Assembly (NCBI GenBank): GCA_039707655.1 | Contig: CM077665.1 | Span: 444,849,531-444,913,530, forward strand | Origin: Elymus sibiricus | Lineage: Eukaryota > Streptophyta > Magnoliopsida > Poales > Poaceae | DNA: 64,000 nt | Direction: 5' to 3' | Shown: positions 10,175-21,097 of the stretch, piece after piece | How positions within the stretch are numbered: position 1 is the stretch's first letter | Layout of the letters: every line of letters begins with the position of its first letter | Made by a program: the position numbers and the translations under genes | Notes under the pieces: generated by a model | The model's database searches: none | Told to the model about the DNA's origin: nothing | Seen by the model: only the letters and a program-made list of their open reading frames with translations

Positions 10175-11851
10175 ATGGCCAAGATCCGAGAGAGGAAGAC
10201 GAGGGATGTTGACCAAATCAAGTGCATCAAGGACGGAGCAGATCAACTCCTGGTGAAGAACGAGGAGATTAAGCATAGATGGCGGGGGTACTTTGACGAG
10301 CTGTTCAATGGGGAGAGTGAGAGCTCTACCATTGCTCTGGACGACTCCTTTGATGATACTAGTAGGCGTTTTGTGCGGCGAATCCAGGAGTCAGAGGTCA
10401 AGGAGGCTTTAAAGAGGATGAAAGGAGGCAAGGCGATGGGCCCTGATTGTATCCCCATTGAGGTGTGGAGAGGCCTCGGGGACATAGCGATAGTATGGCT
10501 AACCAAACTTTTCAACCTCATTTTTCGGGCAAACAAGATGCCAGAAGAATGGAGACGGAGTATATTAGTACCAATCTTCAAAAACAAGGGGGGTGTTCAG
10601 AGTTGTACTAATTACCGTGGAATTAAACTGATGAGCCATACAATGAAGCTATGGGAGAGAGTCATTGAGCACCGCTTAAGAAGAATGACAAGCGTGACCA
10701 AAAATCAGTTTGGTTTCATGCCTGGGAGGTCGACAATGGAAGCCATTTTCTTGGTACGACAACTTATGGAGAGATATAGGGAGCAAAAGAAGGACCTGCA
10801 TATGGTGTTCATTGACTTGGAGAAGGCCTATGATAAGATACCGCGGAATGTTATGTGGTGGGCCTTGGAGAAACACAAAGTCCCAGCAAAGTACATTACC
10901 CTCATCAAGGACATGTACGATACTGTTGTGATAAGTGTTCGAACAAGTGATGGTGACACTGATGACTTCCCGATCAAGATAGGACTGCATCAAGGGTCAG
11001 CTTTGAGCCCTTATCTTTTTGCCTTGGTGATGGATGAGGTCACAAGGGATATACAAGGAGATATCCCATGGTGTATGCTCTTTGCGGATGATGTGGTGCT
11101 AGTCGATGAGAGTCGGACAGGGGTCAACAAGAAGTTGGAGTTATGGAGACAAACCTTGGAATCGAAAGGTTTTAGACTTAGTAGGACTAAAACCGAGTAC
11201 ATGAGGTGCGCTTTCAGTACTACTAGGCACGAGGAGGAGGAGGATGTTAGCCTTGATGGGCAGGTGGTACCTCAGAAGGACACCTTTCGATATTTGGGGT
11301 CAATGTTGCAGAAAGATGGGGATATCGATGAAGATGTGAACCATCGAATTAAAGCCGGATGGATGAAGTGGCGCCAAGCTTCTGGCATTCTCTGTGACAA
11401 GAGGGTGCCACAAAAGCTAAAAGGGAAGTTCTATAGGACGGCGGTTCGACCCGCAATGTTGTATGGCGCTGAGTGTTGGCCGACTAAAAGGCGACATGTG
11501 CAACAGTTAGGTGTGGCGGAGATGCGCATGTTGAGATGGATGTGTGGCCACACAAGGAATGACCGAATCCAGAATGATGATATACGAGATAGAGTTGGGG
11601 TAGCGCCAATTGAAGAGAAGCTTGTCCAACATCGTCTGAGATGGTTTGGGCATATTCAGCGCAGGCCTCCAGAAGCCCCAGTGCATAGCGGACGGCTAAA
11701 GCATGCTGATAATGTCAAAAGAGGCCGGGGTAGACCGAACTTGACATGGGAAGAGTCCGTAAAGAGAGATCTGAAGGATTGGAGCATCACCAAAGAACTA
11801 GCCATGGACAGGGGTGCGCGGAAGCTTGCTATCCATGTGCCAGAACCATGA
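10175..11851 (+). CDS. LINE ORF, C-terminal half: reverse transcriptase
   Basis: This frame of 558 codons carries a non-LTR reverse transcriptase. Motifs in order are [51 protein letters not shown] (first catalytic Asp), [20 protein letters not shown] and [10 protein letters not shown] (FADD active site). The C-terminal region has [11 protein letters not shown] and a [20 protein letters not shown] tail common in RTE proteins. The active-site residues are intact. It is the continuation of the endonuclease frame after a one-base shift, so the Met at 10175 is internal and not a true start. Confidence 0.85.
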   Translation: MAKIRERKTRDVDQIKCIKDGADQLLVKNEEIKHRWRGYFDELFNGESESSTIALDDSFDDTSRRFVRRIQESEVKEALKRMKGGKAMGPDCIPIEVWRGLGDIAIVWLTKLFNLIFRANKMPEEWRRSILVPIFKNKGGVQSCTNYRGIKLMSHTMKLWERVIEHRLRRMTSVTKNQFGFMPGRSTMEAIFLVRQLMERYREQKKDLHMVFIDLEKAYDKIPRNVMWWALEKHKVPAKYITLIKDMYDTVVISVRTSDGDTDDFPIKIGLHQGSALSPYLFALVMDEVTRDIQGDIPWCMLFADDVVLVDESRTGVNKKLELWRQTLESKGFRLSRTKTEYMRCAFSTTRHEEEEDVSLDGQVVPQKDTFRYLGSMLQKDGDIDEDVNHRIKAGWMKWRQASGILCDKRVPQKLKGKFYRTAVRPAMLYGAECWPTKRRHVQQLGVAEMRMLRWMCGHTRNDRIQNDDIRDRVGVAPIEEKLVQHRLRWFGHIQRRPPEAPVHSGRLKHADNVKRGRGRPNLTWEESVKRDLKDWSITKELAMDRGARKLAIHVPEP

Positions 11852-12064
11852 GTTGGTCGCGAGATCTTATGGGTTTCACCTCTAGCCTACCCCAACTTGT
11901 TTGGGACTAAAGGCTTTGTCGTTGTTGTTGTACTCTGGTTCACTTGAACCTATCTTGTATGGAGCCGCGAGTCTTCTAGACAAATTCGATTGAATATATT
12001 CAGGTGGGGATCAAATTCCCCTGGGGACCATTAAAAAAACAAGGGCATACATCAATGGACATAC

Positions 12065-13145
12065 CTGTAAACCTTCAAAGTTTCTGGCTGTGCAAGACCA
12101 GTCTTCTTTTGCTGGGATGTCCAGTAATGCTCCAGTTGCTTGAGAATTGTGCCCCATGGTAGGAAAACGGCTCTTCTCATAGTCAAAAAAGGTTCATGCC
12201 AACAACCTTCCCATCAATAGAAAGAAGTGGCCCGCCTTCCCAAGCCTAATAAGTAATAACACAACAAAGGTGACACGCAACAAGGGTTAAATTTGGAAAA
12301 AATGAAGTTGTATAGAACAAGAGTTAAATATAAAATTAAAAAATCATTCTTACTGCCTCCATGCATAACATAAATAGAATAAAATGGTAATATCGTCATG
12401 CAAGTGTACCTCTGAGATTTTACAATCAAGATCTTCATCATCCTCAGATACCATTGAATCACCATTCAATTCCACATTCTTGGCCATTATTTCACCAGAG
12501 ACGCCACACCCTATAACTACTAATATCTCACCATGGGGCAGAATTTCCAGTGCAGGTTGGAAAGATCCAACCTGAACATTATCAAGGAACGCATGGACAT
12601 TGACAACAACATAGTTGCGATCTAAATCAAATTCAGCCATCCCCCCATATACTTCATTGCCATCATGGCGCACTTTAATCTACAAAACAACAAGGCAAGA
12701 AATAAGCACACAATTATCAGAAGTAAGCAAATAAGTAAAGGATGCTTGTCAGCGCCAACCTTCAAGTCATCATGGTCTCTATTTGTATCATTGAGAGCTC
12801 TAACCAAGCTTGCAGAAGTAAGAAACCTTGTAAGGTGGCACCCCTGGCATTCCATAGCTATGCCAGGGCATGAAAATAAGATTGTATCTCCTACAAAAGA
12901 TCACAATTTAAATCATTTATAACTGGTTGTGTTTCAATATATTTTTTCGGAAAAATGAGAAGAGTAAGCATATATAATCACCATTATACAAAGCAATAGA
13001 GGCCACACTTTTAGACAAATATGATATTAGCCCATCATTGAGTCTGGACCAAACACCTTGATCAGAGTCCCCAAGGAAGCGGCCTAGTTGAAGGAAATGA
13101 AACATTAAGGCAACTGTGAATAATCAAATAAAGCTCTCAAAATGT

Positions 13146-13176
<31 letters not shown>

Positions 13177-13308
13177 GGGGGGGGGGAAGACCTAGCAGAA
13201 AAGATGAAGATCTAGCAGACCTGAGACCAATGATTCATTCTTGGAAGCTCTTCTGCTCTTACGAAAGCTTCTACTGATATGATCACCACCCCTCTTACCT
13301 TTCCGCAT
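12065..13308 (-). pseudogene. First trypsin-fold domain of the tandem gene
   Basis: Five exons encode a lysine/arginine-rich start (MRKGKRGGDHISRSFRKSRR), then DSDQGVWSRLNDGLISYLSKSVASIALYNGD, a cysteine-containing strand, LTRFLTSASLV, the block YVVVNVHAF and AWEGGPLLSIDGKVVGMNLF. Aligned by eye with HtrA/trypsin landmarks, LTSASLV stands where LTNAHVV carries the catalytic His. The Asp position is Asn (RNYVVV) and the GNSGGP Ser position is Glu (AWEGGP). After GMNLF the frame fails because the T run at 12185-12190 has six T where seven would keep the frame. With seven, the next codons read LTMRRAVFLPWGTILKQLEH and exon 5 would end in the phase that exon 6 needs. Exon limits follow clear AG/GT sites. 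Confidence 0.65.
13160..13186 (+). repeat. Poly-G tract next to a GT microsatellite
   Basis: A (GT)n run at 13144-13160 leads straight into 27 G. It lies in intron 1 of the tandem gene, on the template strand as poly-C in the transcript. It is prone to length error. Confidence 0.9.
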
Positions 13309-14608
13309 CTTTTTCAAGACTGGAGCTGAACTTTATTTTAGAAAATAAAACAATAGGGCAAAATGTGGGGTTATAACTCATAAGCAGTGAAGCAATGATA
13401 TAAAACCATAACCGAGCAACTAATCAGGAACGGTAATAATGGCCTTATGTCAGGGTTGCTGGTCCTTGACTTGCCCGAGACACCAACAGTGGTAATTTTT
13501 GGTTGGGGGTCCCCAAAGAAGGTGGCCGGATAGCATCAATTCTTAGCTCAATTATCAGCTATCAACTATAGCATGGAGTGCTGACATGAAAAGGCATGTG
13601 CATTGTTACACCTGATGTCTATCCTAGGTTGAGTCCAACTGTATTTATTAAAATGCCACCTTGCTCCCCCGAAACATACATGCATGGTATCATCTTGGAG
13701 CAAAGGGTTTACCACAATCACAACTGAAGAAAGGAGCTCACTTATACCCCACATTTTTTGGGCGCAGGTTGTAGTGCAGTGGGATTAAGGTAGTCAGACC
13801 TAGGCTTTACATTCCATTGGACATATGTAACATGTTCTCTTCTACTCCCTCCGTCCGAAAATACCTGTCATAGGAATGGATGTACCTAGATGTATTTTAG
13901 TTCTAGGTACATTCATTTCTATCCATTTGTGCGACAAGTAATTCCGGACGGAGGGAGTACTACTTAGCCTAGATCAGCCAAAACACCATAGAAACCGTAT
14001 ATATGCAGCCACACAAATGATATGCTTCCTCATTTTAAAGATTTCCTCTTGACTGTCTAGAATAGGCAATGCAAACATGTAGGTACGGTTTGGAACAGAA
14101 AAAGGCTGTTGGGGGCAATGGAGCCGATTACACGCGTCCATCTAATTGGAAACTTTACTTCAGCGGGTCAACTTCTTGATTAGGTGTACAATTTTGGTGT
14201 TCAAGTATACAATCTTTGTTTAAAGACCCGCTTAAAGGATCCAGTATGATTTCTAATCAACAAGTAACGCTACTAGAGTAACAGATGCACGTGGAATATC
14301 CTTGTGCAGTTTCAGATTAGTTACATAATGTTCCTTTTTTGAATTATCAATAGCTTGTGCGGTTTCAGCAGCATCCCATTTTGCACTGGGTTTCCTGGCT
14401 GACTTTTCTATTGTCTCCATCTATACAGACAACACAGGCAGGACATTGTTTATCGAACAGACTTTGTGCAACCATCTCCAATTTTTTGTTGTTGCATAAA
14501 CTTGAATCAAAGTAGTTAATCCATTGCACAACTCCAGTCCATTTAAAATTACTCTATTCCTCCACCAAAATCGTGCAGATCTAAAGATAATACAATAAGG
14601 AAACTCAC
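13309..14608 (-). other. First intron of the tandem gene
   Basis: No coding exon is visible between the leader exon donor at 14608 and the start codon at 13308, apart from a short untranslated stretch just upstream of the ATG after an AG near 13330. It contains the Stowaway MITE at 13845-13957. The rest shows no recognisable feature. Confidence 0.4.
13843..13959. mobile_element. Stowaway MITE with TA duplication
   Basis: The element at 13845-13957 (113 bp) starts ctccctccgtccgaaaatac and ends with its inverse, ...attccggacggagggag. It is bracketed by TA at 13843-13844 and 13958-13959. The inner part folds back (tagatgtattttagttctag centre). This is the standard structure of Triticeae Stowaway (Tc1/Mariner-derived) MITEs. 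Confidence 0.9.
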
Positions 14609-14870
14609 CTTCCTTTGGGCAGGACAAGAGGCTGGCCAGCGTCAGCTTGATGCCTTGGCTGCTCGTCCCGCGGGCTTCGGTTCAACGGCGGGTTCTTGTA
14701 CAGCCGGCGGACGTACGAGGCGGGGCAGACCCCGTGAGGCTGGGGCGGCTCGTGGAAGGAAGGACGAGCCTACACAGGAGGGGAGGGGACGATTTTCAAT
14801 GGCGGCGAGGTTGCTCGAGCGCCGGCGGCGGCGAAACCCTTTTATTTGATGGCAGGATGCGGGTAAATAA
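14609..14870 (-). other. 5' UTR exon and splice donor of the tandem gene
   Basis: Read on minus, a GC-rich leader ends in CCAAAGGAAG followed by the donor GTGAGTTTCC at 14608-14599. No long frame begins in it, and the coding ATG lies in the next exon at 13308, so it is best read as a non-coding first exon. It stops at the Copia element inserted at 14871, so the transcription start lies close to or beyond the insertion. Confidence 0.5.
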
Positions 14871-15617
14871 TGTTGGATTTTTGCTATTTGGCCTTTGGCC
14901 CAAAGCCCATCTAAAATCTGAAATTCTCATGACCCATATGAATTGGCTGTGTGTGTGATGTGACTGGGACTAAAGTTTAGTCTCACCCCGCTAGTTGAGA
15001 GAGAGCTACACCTTCTTATAAGGTGAGCTCTTCTAGCACATGTAAGAGAGTGAGAAGAGAAGAGGCCCTCGCGCACTCCTCCTCGCCACGCCACACCGCG
15101 CCGCGGGATTGAGCCGAGAGAGTCCGTAACAGACACGCCATGATCTGAGACGTCGGACCGTGGGCACCGTTCCAGATCATTGAGCCGCCATCCAAGTCTT
15201 CTCCATCCCTCCTTCCGGCGTGCACCGCGAGAAGGGACAACAGGCCTCCGAAACCCCGCCTCTCGTGATCCTGTACGGGAGAGGGGCGATCAGGTTTTTG
15301 GGAAGCGCACTCGCACGACTGTTGGCAGCGACGATTTCCTCAACGACGACTTATTCCCTCATCTCGGCAACCTCTTCCTCAACGACATGAGCGGCAACAT
15401 CAACACCGGCGGTTCGACACCCGTTGCACCATATGCAATCTTGTCCTCTCTGTTTGAGATCATGCTAGAATTTCTGTGTTTAGTTTGTGCCGTAGATTCG
15501 ATCTACTTGTTTACTATGCTAGTCTGCATGATTAGTTTAGTCTATACTATTGCTGTCATGATTTATTTACTGTTTATTCGGATTAAATCTTGTAGTAATT
15601 TGCTCATATATTCAACA
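14871..15617 (+). repeat. Copia 5' LTR
   Basis: 747 bp, TG...CA. It contains agtctcaccccg at 14979-14990 and ttataagg at 15016-15023, exactly 25 bases apart. It lacks two stretches found in the 3' LTR (around 20440-20490 and 20531-20640 of that copy). Confidence 0.9.
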
Positions 15618-16580
15618 ATCCAAAAACCTGATTATAGGCAATTTACTCCAAGTGGTTTTGCTGCGCATCTAAAGCTGCCCACCTTCAAGGGGGTGCAATA
15701 TAACAGGTGGCGCACGATAGCAGTCTACTGGTTTCAGACCACGTACTGCTATGATGCCACCAAGGGTAAGCCCGTGGGCGATCTTAATCCTGAACAACAG
15801 GAAGTTTTTGAGAAGATTGATACTCTCTTTAAGGGCGCCTTTCTGAGTGTTCTTGACGATTCCATTGTGGATTCGTATATGTCGTTTGACAACGGCAAGG
15901 ACATGTGGGCTGCGCTCGAGTCCAAGTTTGGGGCCTCGGACGCTGGCAGCGAGTTGTACGTCATGGAGCAATTCTATGACTATAAGATGACTGATGAGCG
16001 CTCTATTGTTCAACAAGCGCATGAGATACAGTCTCTCGCGAAGGAGCTTGAGTACTTCAAGTGTGTGTTGCCGGACAAGTTTGTGGCCGGAGGCATCATT
16101 GCCAAGCTTCCACCTTCGTGGAACAATTTTGCTACTTCTCTGAAACACAAGAGACAGGAGTTTTCCGTTTCGGATCTCATTGGAACTCTTGATGTTGAAG
16201 AGAAGGCGAGAGCAAAAGACACACGTGCTCGAGCTGTTGAGGGAGCTTCTAGTGCCCATGTGGTGCAGAAGAAGAACTTCCATCTCAACAAGCCCCAAAA
16301 CAACAAGAACAAATCTCAGGGAAAAGGCAAGTTTGTTGCAAAGAACAAGCCGTCACAATCTACCAACTTTAAGAAGAATTCTCATAAGAAGGGGAAGGGA
16401 CTATGCCATGTCTGTGGTGATCCTAATCACTGGGCTCCGAGATGTCCTAACCGCTATGAGGAGCGCGAACATGAGAAGAGCGGCAAGTCCGCTAATGTTG
16501 TCATTGGTGATACTGATATGAAGGATTCTGGGTACGGTATTTTTCCTACCATCCTTTCAGTTTGTCATTCTCCAGATTGA
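15618..16580 (+). pseudogene. Copia gag (UBN2-type) with zinc knuckle
   Basis: An open frame continuous with the LTR encodes a UBN2-type Copia gag. Landmarks are AAHLKLPTFKGVQYNRWRTI, MWAALESKFGASDAGSELYV, LPDKFVAGGIIAKLPPSW and, after a basic linker, the zinc knuckle CHVCGDPNHWAPRC (CX2CX4HX4C). It forms the capsid-like particle and binds RNA. No clear start codon exists after the LTR, so the N-terminus appears lost together with the primer site. The frame ends at TGA 16578-16580, directly before the protease motif, and pol continues in the same frame after it. The TGA is therefore probably a point nonsense change. Confidence 0.75.
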
Positions 16581-19500
16581 TTAATTGACACCGGTGCTAA
16601 TGTACATGTTTGTGCTGATGCCTCTATGTTTTCTTCTTACCAGGTCACAGGGACTTCTCCCGTGCTGATGGGGAACGGGTCACATGCCACTGTTCGAGGG
16701 GTCGGTACGGTCGATCTGAAGTTTACTTCGGGGAAGATCGTGCGTCTGAAGAATGTTCATCATGTGCCCTCCATCAATAAAAATCTCGTCAGCGGTTCCC
16801 ATTTGTGTCGAGATGGTTTTAAGTTGGTTTTCGAGTCCAATAAAGTTGTTATTTCTAAGTATGGACAATTTGTTGGAAAAGGCTATGAGTGCGGAGGCTT
16901 GTTCCGCCTGTCTTTGTCAGATATTTGCACTAAAGTTATTAATAATATTTGCCACGATAATGAGTCTAATATTTGGAATTCGCGACTTTGTCATATTAAC
17001 TTTGGTTGCATGACGCAGCTAGCCAATATGAGTTTAATTCCGAAAATCACTACTGTCAAGGGCTCCAAGTGCCAAGTGTGTGTGCAAGCTAAGCAACCTC
17101 GTAAGTCCCATAAGACTGCAGAGGTGAGAGACTAGGCGCCACTAGAGCTTATCCATTTTGATCTTTGTGAGATGAATGGCGTGTTGACAAAATGTGGAAA
17201 GAAATATTTCATGACGTTGATTGATGACTCCGCTAGATATTGTTATGTGTATCTTCTGAAATCAAAAGATGAGGCTTTAAACTTCTTCAAAAACTACAAA
17301 GCTGAAGCAGAGAACCAACTTGATCGGAAAATTTGGTTAACGCCATGTCTGATCGTGGTGGAGAGTATTTTTCCAATGAATTTGATTCGTTTTGTGCGGA
17401 ACATGGTATAATCCATGAGAGGACGCCTCCCTACTCACCTCAGTCAAATGGGGTGGTCGAAAGGAAGAACCGAACTCTAACTGATTTGGTTAACGCCATG
17501 TTAGACACATCAGGTCTTTCCAAGGCATGGTGGGGGAGGCGCTAATGACTGCATGTCATGTCCTAAACCGAGTTCCCACAAAGCATAAAACCATTACTCC
17601 ATTTGAGGAATGGGAAAGGAAAAGGTTGAAACTCTCTTATCTACGTACTTGGGGTTGTTTGGCGAAAGTCAATATACCAGTTCCCAAGAAGCGTAAGCTT
17701 GGACCAAAAACCGTGGATTGTGTTCTTCTGGGCTATGCTTTTCATAGCATTGGCTATAGATTTTTGATAATAAAATCTGAGGTACCCGACATGCATGTTG
17801 GTACGATTATGGAGTCGAATGATGCGACTTTCTTTGAGGACATATTTCCTATGAAGGATATGCATAACTCATCAAATCAGGAGATACCTACTCTATCTAC
17901 TCAGGAATTTTCTGTAATTCCTGAACCCACCATTGCGATGGAACACGTTGAGAATCCTGAGGAGGATGACAATGAAACTCCTGTAAGGAGTAAGAGACGA
18001 AGGACTGCAAAGTCTTTTGGTGATGATTTCATTGTGTACCTCGTGGATGACACACCCATGACTCTTTCAGAAGCCTATGCATCTTCTGATGCTGACTACT
18101 GGAAGGAAGCTGTCCGTAGCGAGATGGACTCCATTTTAGCTAATGGAACCTGGGAAGTCACTGATCGTCCTTATGGGTGCAAACCCGTGGGATGTAAGTG
18201 GGTGTTCACGAAAAATCTTAGACCTGATGGTACAATTGAAAAGTACAAGGCACGGTTTTGTGGCCAAGGGTTATACCCAGAAAGAAGGTGAAGACTTCTT
18301 TGATACTTACTCACCTGTGGCTAGACTAACCACTATTCAGGTGCTACTATCACTGGCTGCCTCACATGGTCTTCTCGTTCATCAAATGGACGTTAAGACG
18401 GATTTCCTCAATGGAGAGTTGGATGAGGAAATTTACATGGATCAGCCTGATGGTTTTATAGTACCTGGTCAGGAAGGAAAAGTGTGCAAGTTATTGAAGT
18501 CTTTATATGGCCTTAAGCAAGCTCCTAAGCAGTGGCATGAGAAGTTCGAAAGAACAGTAACTGCTGCAGGCTTTGTTGTAAACGAAGTTGACAAGTGTGT
18601 ATACTATCGCCATGGTGGGGGCGAAGGAGTTATTCTCTGTCTGTATGTCAATGACATACTGATCTTTGGAACCAACCTTGATCTAATCAAGGAGGTTAAG
18701 GATTTCTTATCTCGCCGTTTTGAGATGAAGGATCTAGGAGTAGCTGATGTTATTATGAACATCAAGCTGCTGAGAGATGAGAATGGTGGGATTACACTGC
18801 TTCAATCTCACTATGTGGAAAAGGTCTTGAGTCGTTTTGGGTATAGCGACTGCAAGCCTTCTCCAACTCCATATGTTGCTAGTGTGTTGCTTCGAAAGAA
18901 TCGACGAATTGCAAGAGATCAACTGAGGTATTCTCAGATTATAGGCTCGCTTATGTACTTGGCAAGTGCCACGAGGCCTGACATCTCGTTTGCTTTGAGC
19001 AAACTAAGCCGGTTTGTATCAAACCCGGGAGATGATCATTGGCATGCGCTTGAGAGAGTTTTGCGCTATTTGAAAGGCACCGCGAGCTATGTGATTCACT
19101 ATACTAGGTACCCAAGGGTACTGGAGGGTTATAGTGACTCAAACTGGATATCTGATGCTGATGAGATTAAGGCCACAAGTGGTTATGTTTTTACACTTGG
19201 CGGTGGCGCTGTTTCCTGGAAGTCTTGCAAGCAGACCATCTTAACGAGGTCAACTATGGAAGCAGAACTCACAGCATTAGACACGGCCACTGTTGAAGCA
19301 GAGTGGCTTCGTCAGCTCTTGATGGACTTACCTGTGGTTGAGAAACCAATACCCGCTATCCTGATGAACTGTGATAATCAAATTGTGATCATAAAGATAA
19401 TAAGTTCTAAGGATAATATGACGTCCTCAAGGCATGTGAAGAGGAGAATGAAATCTGTCAGAAAAATGAAGAACTCCGGAGTTATTGCGTTGGACTATAT

Positions 19501-19600
19501 CCAAACGTCTAAAAATTTGGCAGATCCCTTCACAAAGGGTTTATCACGTAATGTGATAGATAATGCATCGATGGAGATGGGTTCGAGACCCACCATATGA
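16581..19600 (+). pseudogene. Copia pol: protease, integrase, RT, RNase H, broken
   Basis: Coding pieces in order: protease LIDTGANVHVCADA (16585), the pre-integrase zinc region WNSRLCHINFG, integrase (MTLIDDSARYCYVYLLKSKD; SDRGGEYFSNEFDSFCAEHG; SNGVVERKNRTL), then RT and RNase H ([54 protein letters not shown]). Breaks are a TAG at 17133, frameshifts near 17330, 17530 and 18265, and the TGA before the protease. The RT active site reads YVNDILIFG, with Asn for the first Asp of YVDD, so this RT would be inactive even if the frame were intact. Confidence 0.85.
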
Positions 19601-20155
19601 GTTGTCCATAGTGGTAACCCACTCTATGTGATCGGAGATCCCGTGAAGTAGAAGTGGGAGACAAGCTGTTGGGCAGCTGGAAGGAGAGTATTCCTATATT
19701 TGCTATCCCACTCCGTGAAGATGCAATACTCTCATAATCTGCATGGCAGGTTGATATTTATCTTAATGTGTTCCAAGTGGCTTATTTGGGTAAGTAGAGA
19801 TGTTGTCCTGCAGAGCATCTCCTGAGGAACACACCTATATGAATTTGACTGTTAAACGTCGCAGTCTGTGAGAATAGGGTGTTCTCTAATAAATTCATGA
19901 AAGGCCTTGGAGTATGACGTATATGCTCCACCCGCGGGGAAGCCTTGCGGCAGCCCAGTATCGGTCAAGGATTTGTGTGAAACTAGTCTCGCAGAAAACT
20001 TGTAGTTCAAGGCATAGTCCACTATTCAAGTTGTGATCTAGTGTAGCATAAAATTCTAAATGGAAGTTCAACTTAACAGTCTCCATTAAGCACCGGTATA
20101 TAAACAATGTTTTGGAACAAATGATGATATGTGCCAATGAGACTTTGTGGGGGAT

Positions 20156-21092
20156 TGTTGGATTTTTGCTATTTGGCCTTTGGCCCAAAGCCAATCTAAA
20201 ATCTGAAATTCTCATGGCCCATATGAGTTGGCTGTGTGTGTGGTGTGAGTGGGACTAAAGTTTAGTCCCACCCCGCTAGTTGAGAGAGAGCTACTCCTCC
20301 TTATAAGGTGAGCTCTTCTAGCACATGTAAGAGAGTGAGAAGAGAAGAGGCCCTCGCGCACTCCTCCTCCTCGCTCGCCTCGCCACGCCATGCCATGCTA
20401 CGCCTCGTCACGGCGCGCCCCGGGTTGCGGGATTGAGCCGAGCCGAGCTCATACCTACACGCTTATTTTTGCCGGTCAGGAACGGAGAGTCCGTAACAGA
20501 CGCGCCACGATCTGAGACGTCGGACCGTGGGCTGTAACCGACTCGGACGTGGGTCTAGTCCACGTCGCTCCGCCCTGTCGCGCCTACATATATGCGAGGT
20601 CCCTGCCAACCCTAGCCACCGTCACAACATATGGTTTCGCACCGTTCCAGATTATTGCGCCGCCATCCAAGTCTTCTCCATCCCTCCTTCCGGCGTGCAC
20701 CACGAGAAGGGACAGTAGGCCTCCGAAACGCCACCTCTCGTGATCCTGTATGGGAGTGGGGCGATCAGGTTTTTGGGGAGCGCACTCACGCGACTGCTGG
20801 CAGCGACGATTTCCTCGACGATGACTTCTTCCCCGATCTCGGCAACCTCTTCCTCAACGACATGAGCGGCAACATCAACACCGGCGGTTCGACTCCTGTT
20901 GCAACGTATGCAATCTTGTCCTCTCTGTTTGAGATCATGCTAGAATTTTTGTGTTTAGTTTGTGCCATAGATTCGATCTACTTGTTTACTATGCTAGTCT
21001 GCATGATTAGTTTAGTCTATACTATTGCTGTCATGATTTATTTACTATTTATTCGGATTAAATCTTGTAGTAACTTGCTCATATATTCAACA
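20156..21092 (+). repeat. Copia 3' LTR
   Basis: 937 bp, TG...CA. It contains agtcccaccccg at 20264-20275 and ttataagg at 20301-20308 with the same 25-base spacing. It is the longer and presumably more complete version of the LTR. Confidence 0.9.
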
Positions 21093-21097
21093 AATAA

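Larger units (their letters stand above)
8630..11930 (+). mobile_element. RTE-type LINE with target-site duplication
   Basis: The 3.3-kb element is flanked by a direct repeat tactctggttcacttgaac at 8611-8629 and 11931-11949, a 19-bp target duplication that may be two bases longer. It encodes an AP-like endonuclease followed by reverse transcriptase and ends in ccaacttgtttgggactaaa and a short gtt-repeat tail rather than poly(A). These are hallmarks of plant RTE-clade LINEs. It is inserted within intron 5 of the tandem trypsin-fold gene, opposite to the gene's direction. A single frameshift near 10114 splits its ORF. Confidence 0.85.
4786..14870 (-). pseudogene. Tandem trypsin-fold (DegP-like) pseudoprotease gene, whole locus
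   Basis: One minus-strand gene can be followed through GT-AG introns. A 5' UTR exon lies at 14609-about 14870. Coding exons are 13221-13308 (ATG at 13308), 12982-13083, 12760-12890, 12410-12679, 12065-12245, 6819-6865, 6388-6466, 6179-6307, about 5871-6096 (degenerate), 5631-5870, 5176-5309 and 4786-4930 (stop TAG). Splice phases agree at nearly every junction. The exception is exon 6 to exon 7, where phase 1 meets phase 0. It encodes a grass-type protein with two copies of a trypsin/HtrA-like fold. Damage: a one-base loss in exon 5, a frameshift in the second copy, and large insertions in intron 5 and at the promoter. Catalytic residues are missing in both copies. The region 4480-4785 is probably its 3' UTR. 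Confidence 0.65.
14866..21097 (+). mobile_element. Copia LTR retrotransposon, complete ends, inactivated
   Basis: The 5' LTR is 14871-15617 and the 3' LTR 20156-21092. Both start TGTTGGATTTTTGC and end in ttcaaca, with AATAA target duplications at 14866-14870 and 21093-21097. A polypurine tract (tttgtgggggat) precedes the 3' LTR. Gene order gag, protease, integrase, RT, RNase H identifies Copia. The 5' LTR is 190 bp shorter than the 3' LTR because two internal segments are missing. No tRNA-Met primer site follows the 5' LTR; gag-like sequence begins almost at once. Pol has two in-frame stops and at least three frameshifts. The element lies directly upstream of the tandem trypsin-fold gene, in opposite orientation. 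Confidence 0.9.

Noticed and set aside
15180..15617. N-terminal extension of the Copia gag frame through the LTR
   Set aside because: It is simply open LTR sequence in phase with gag. The 3' LTR carries a similar open frame (20631-21215), so openness is a property of the LTR and not evidence for a longer protein.
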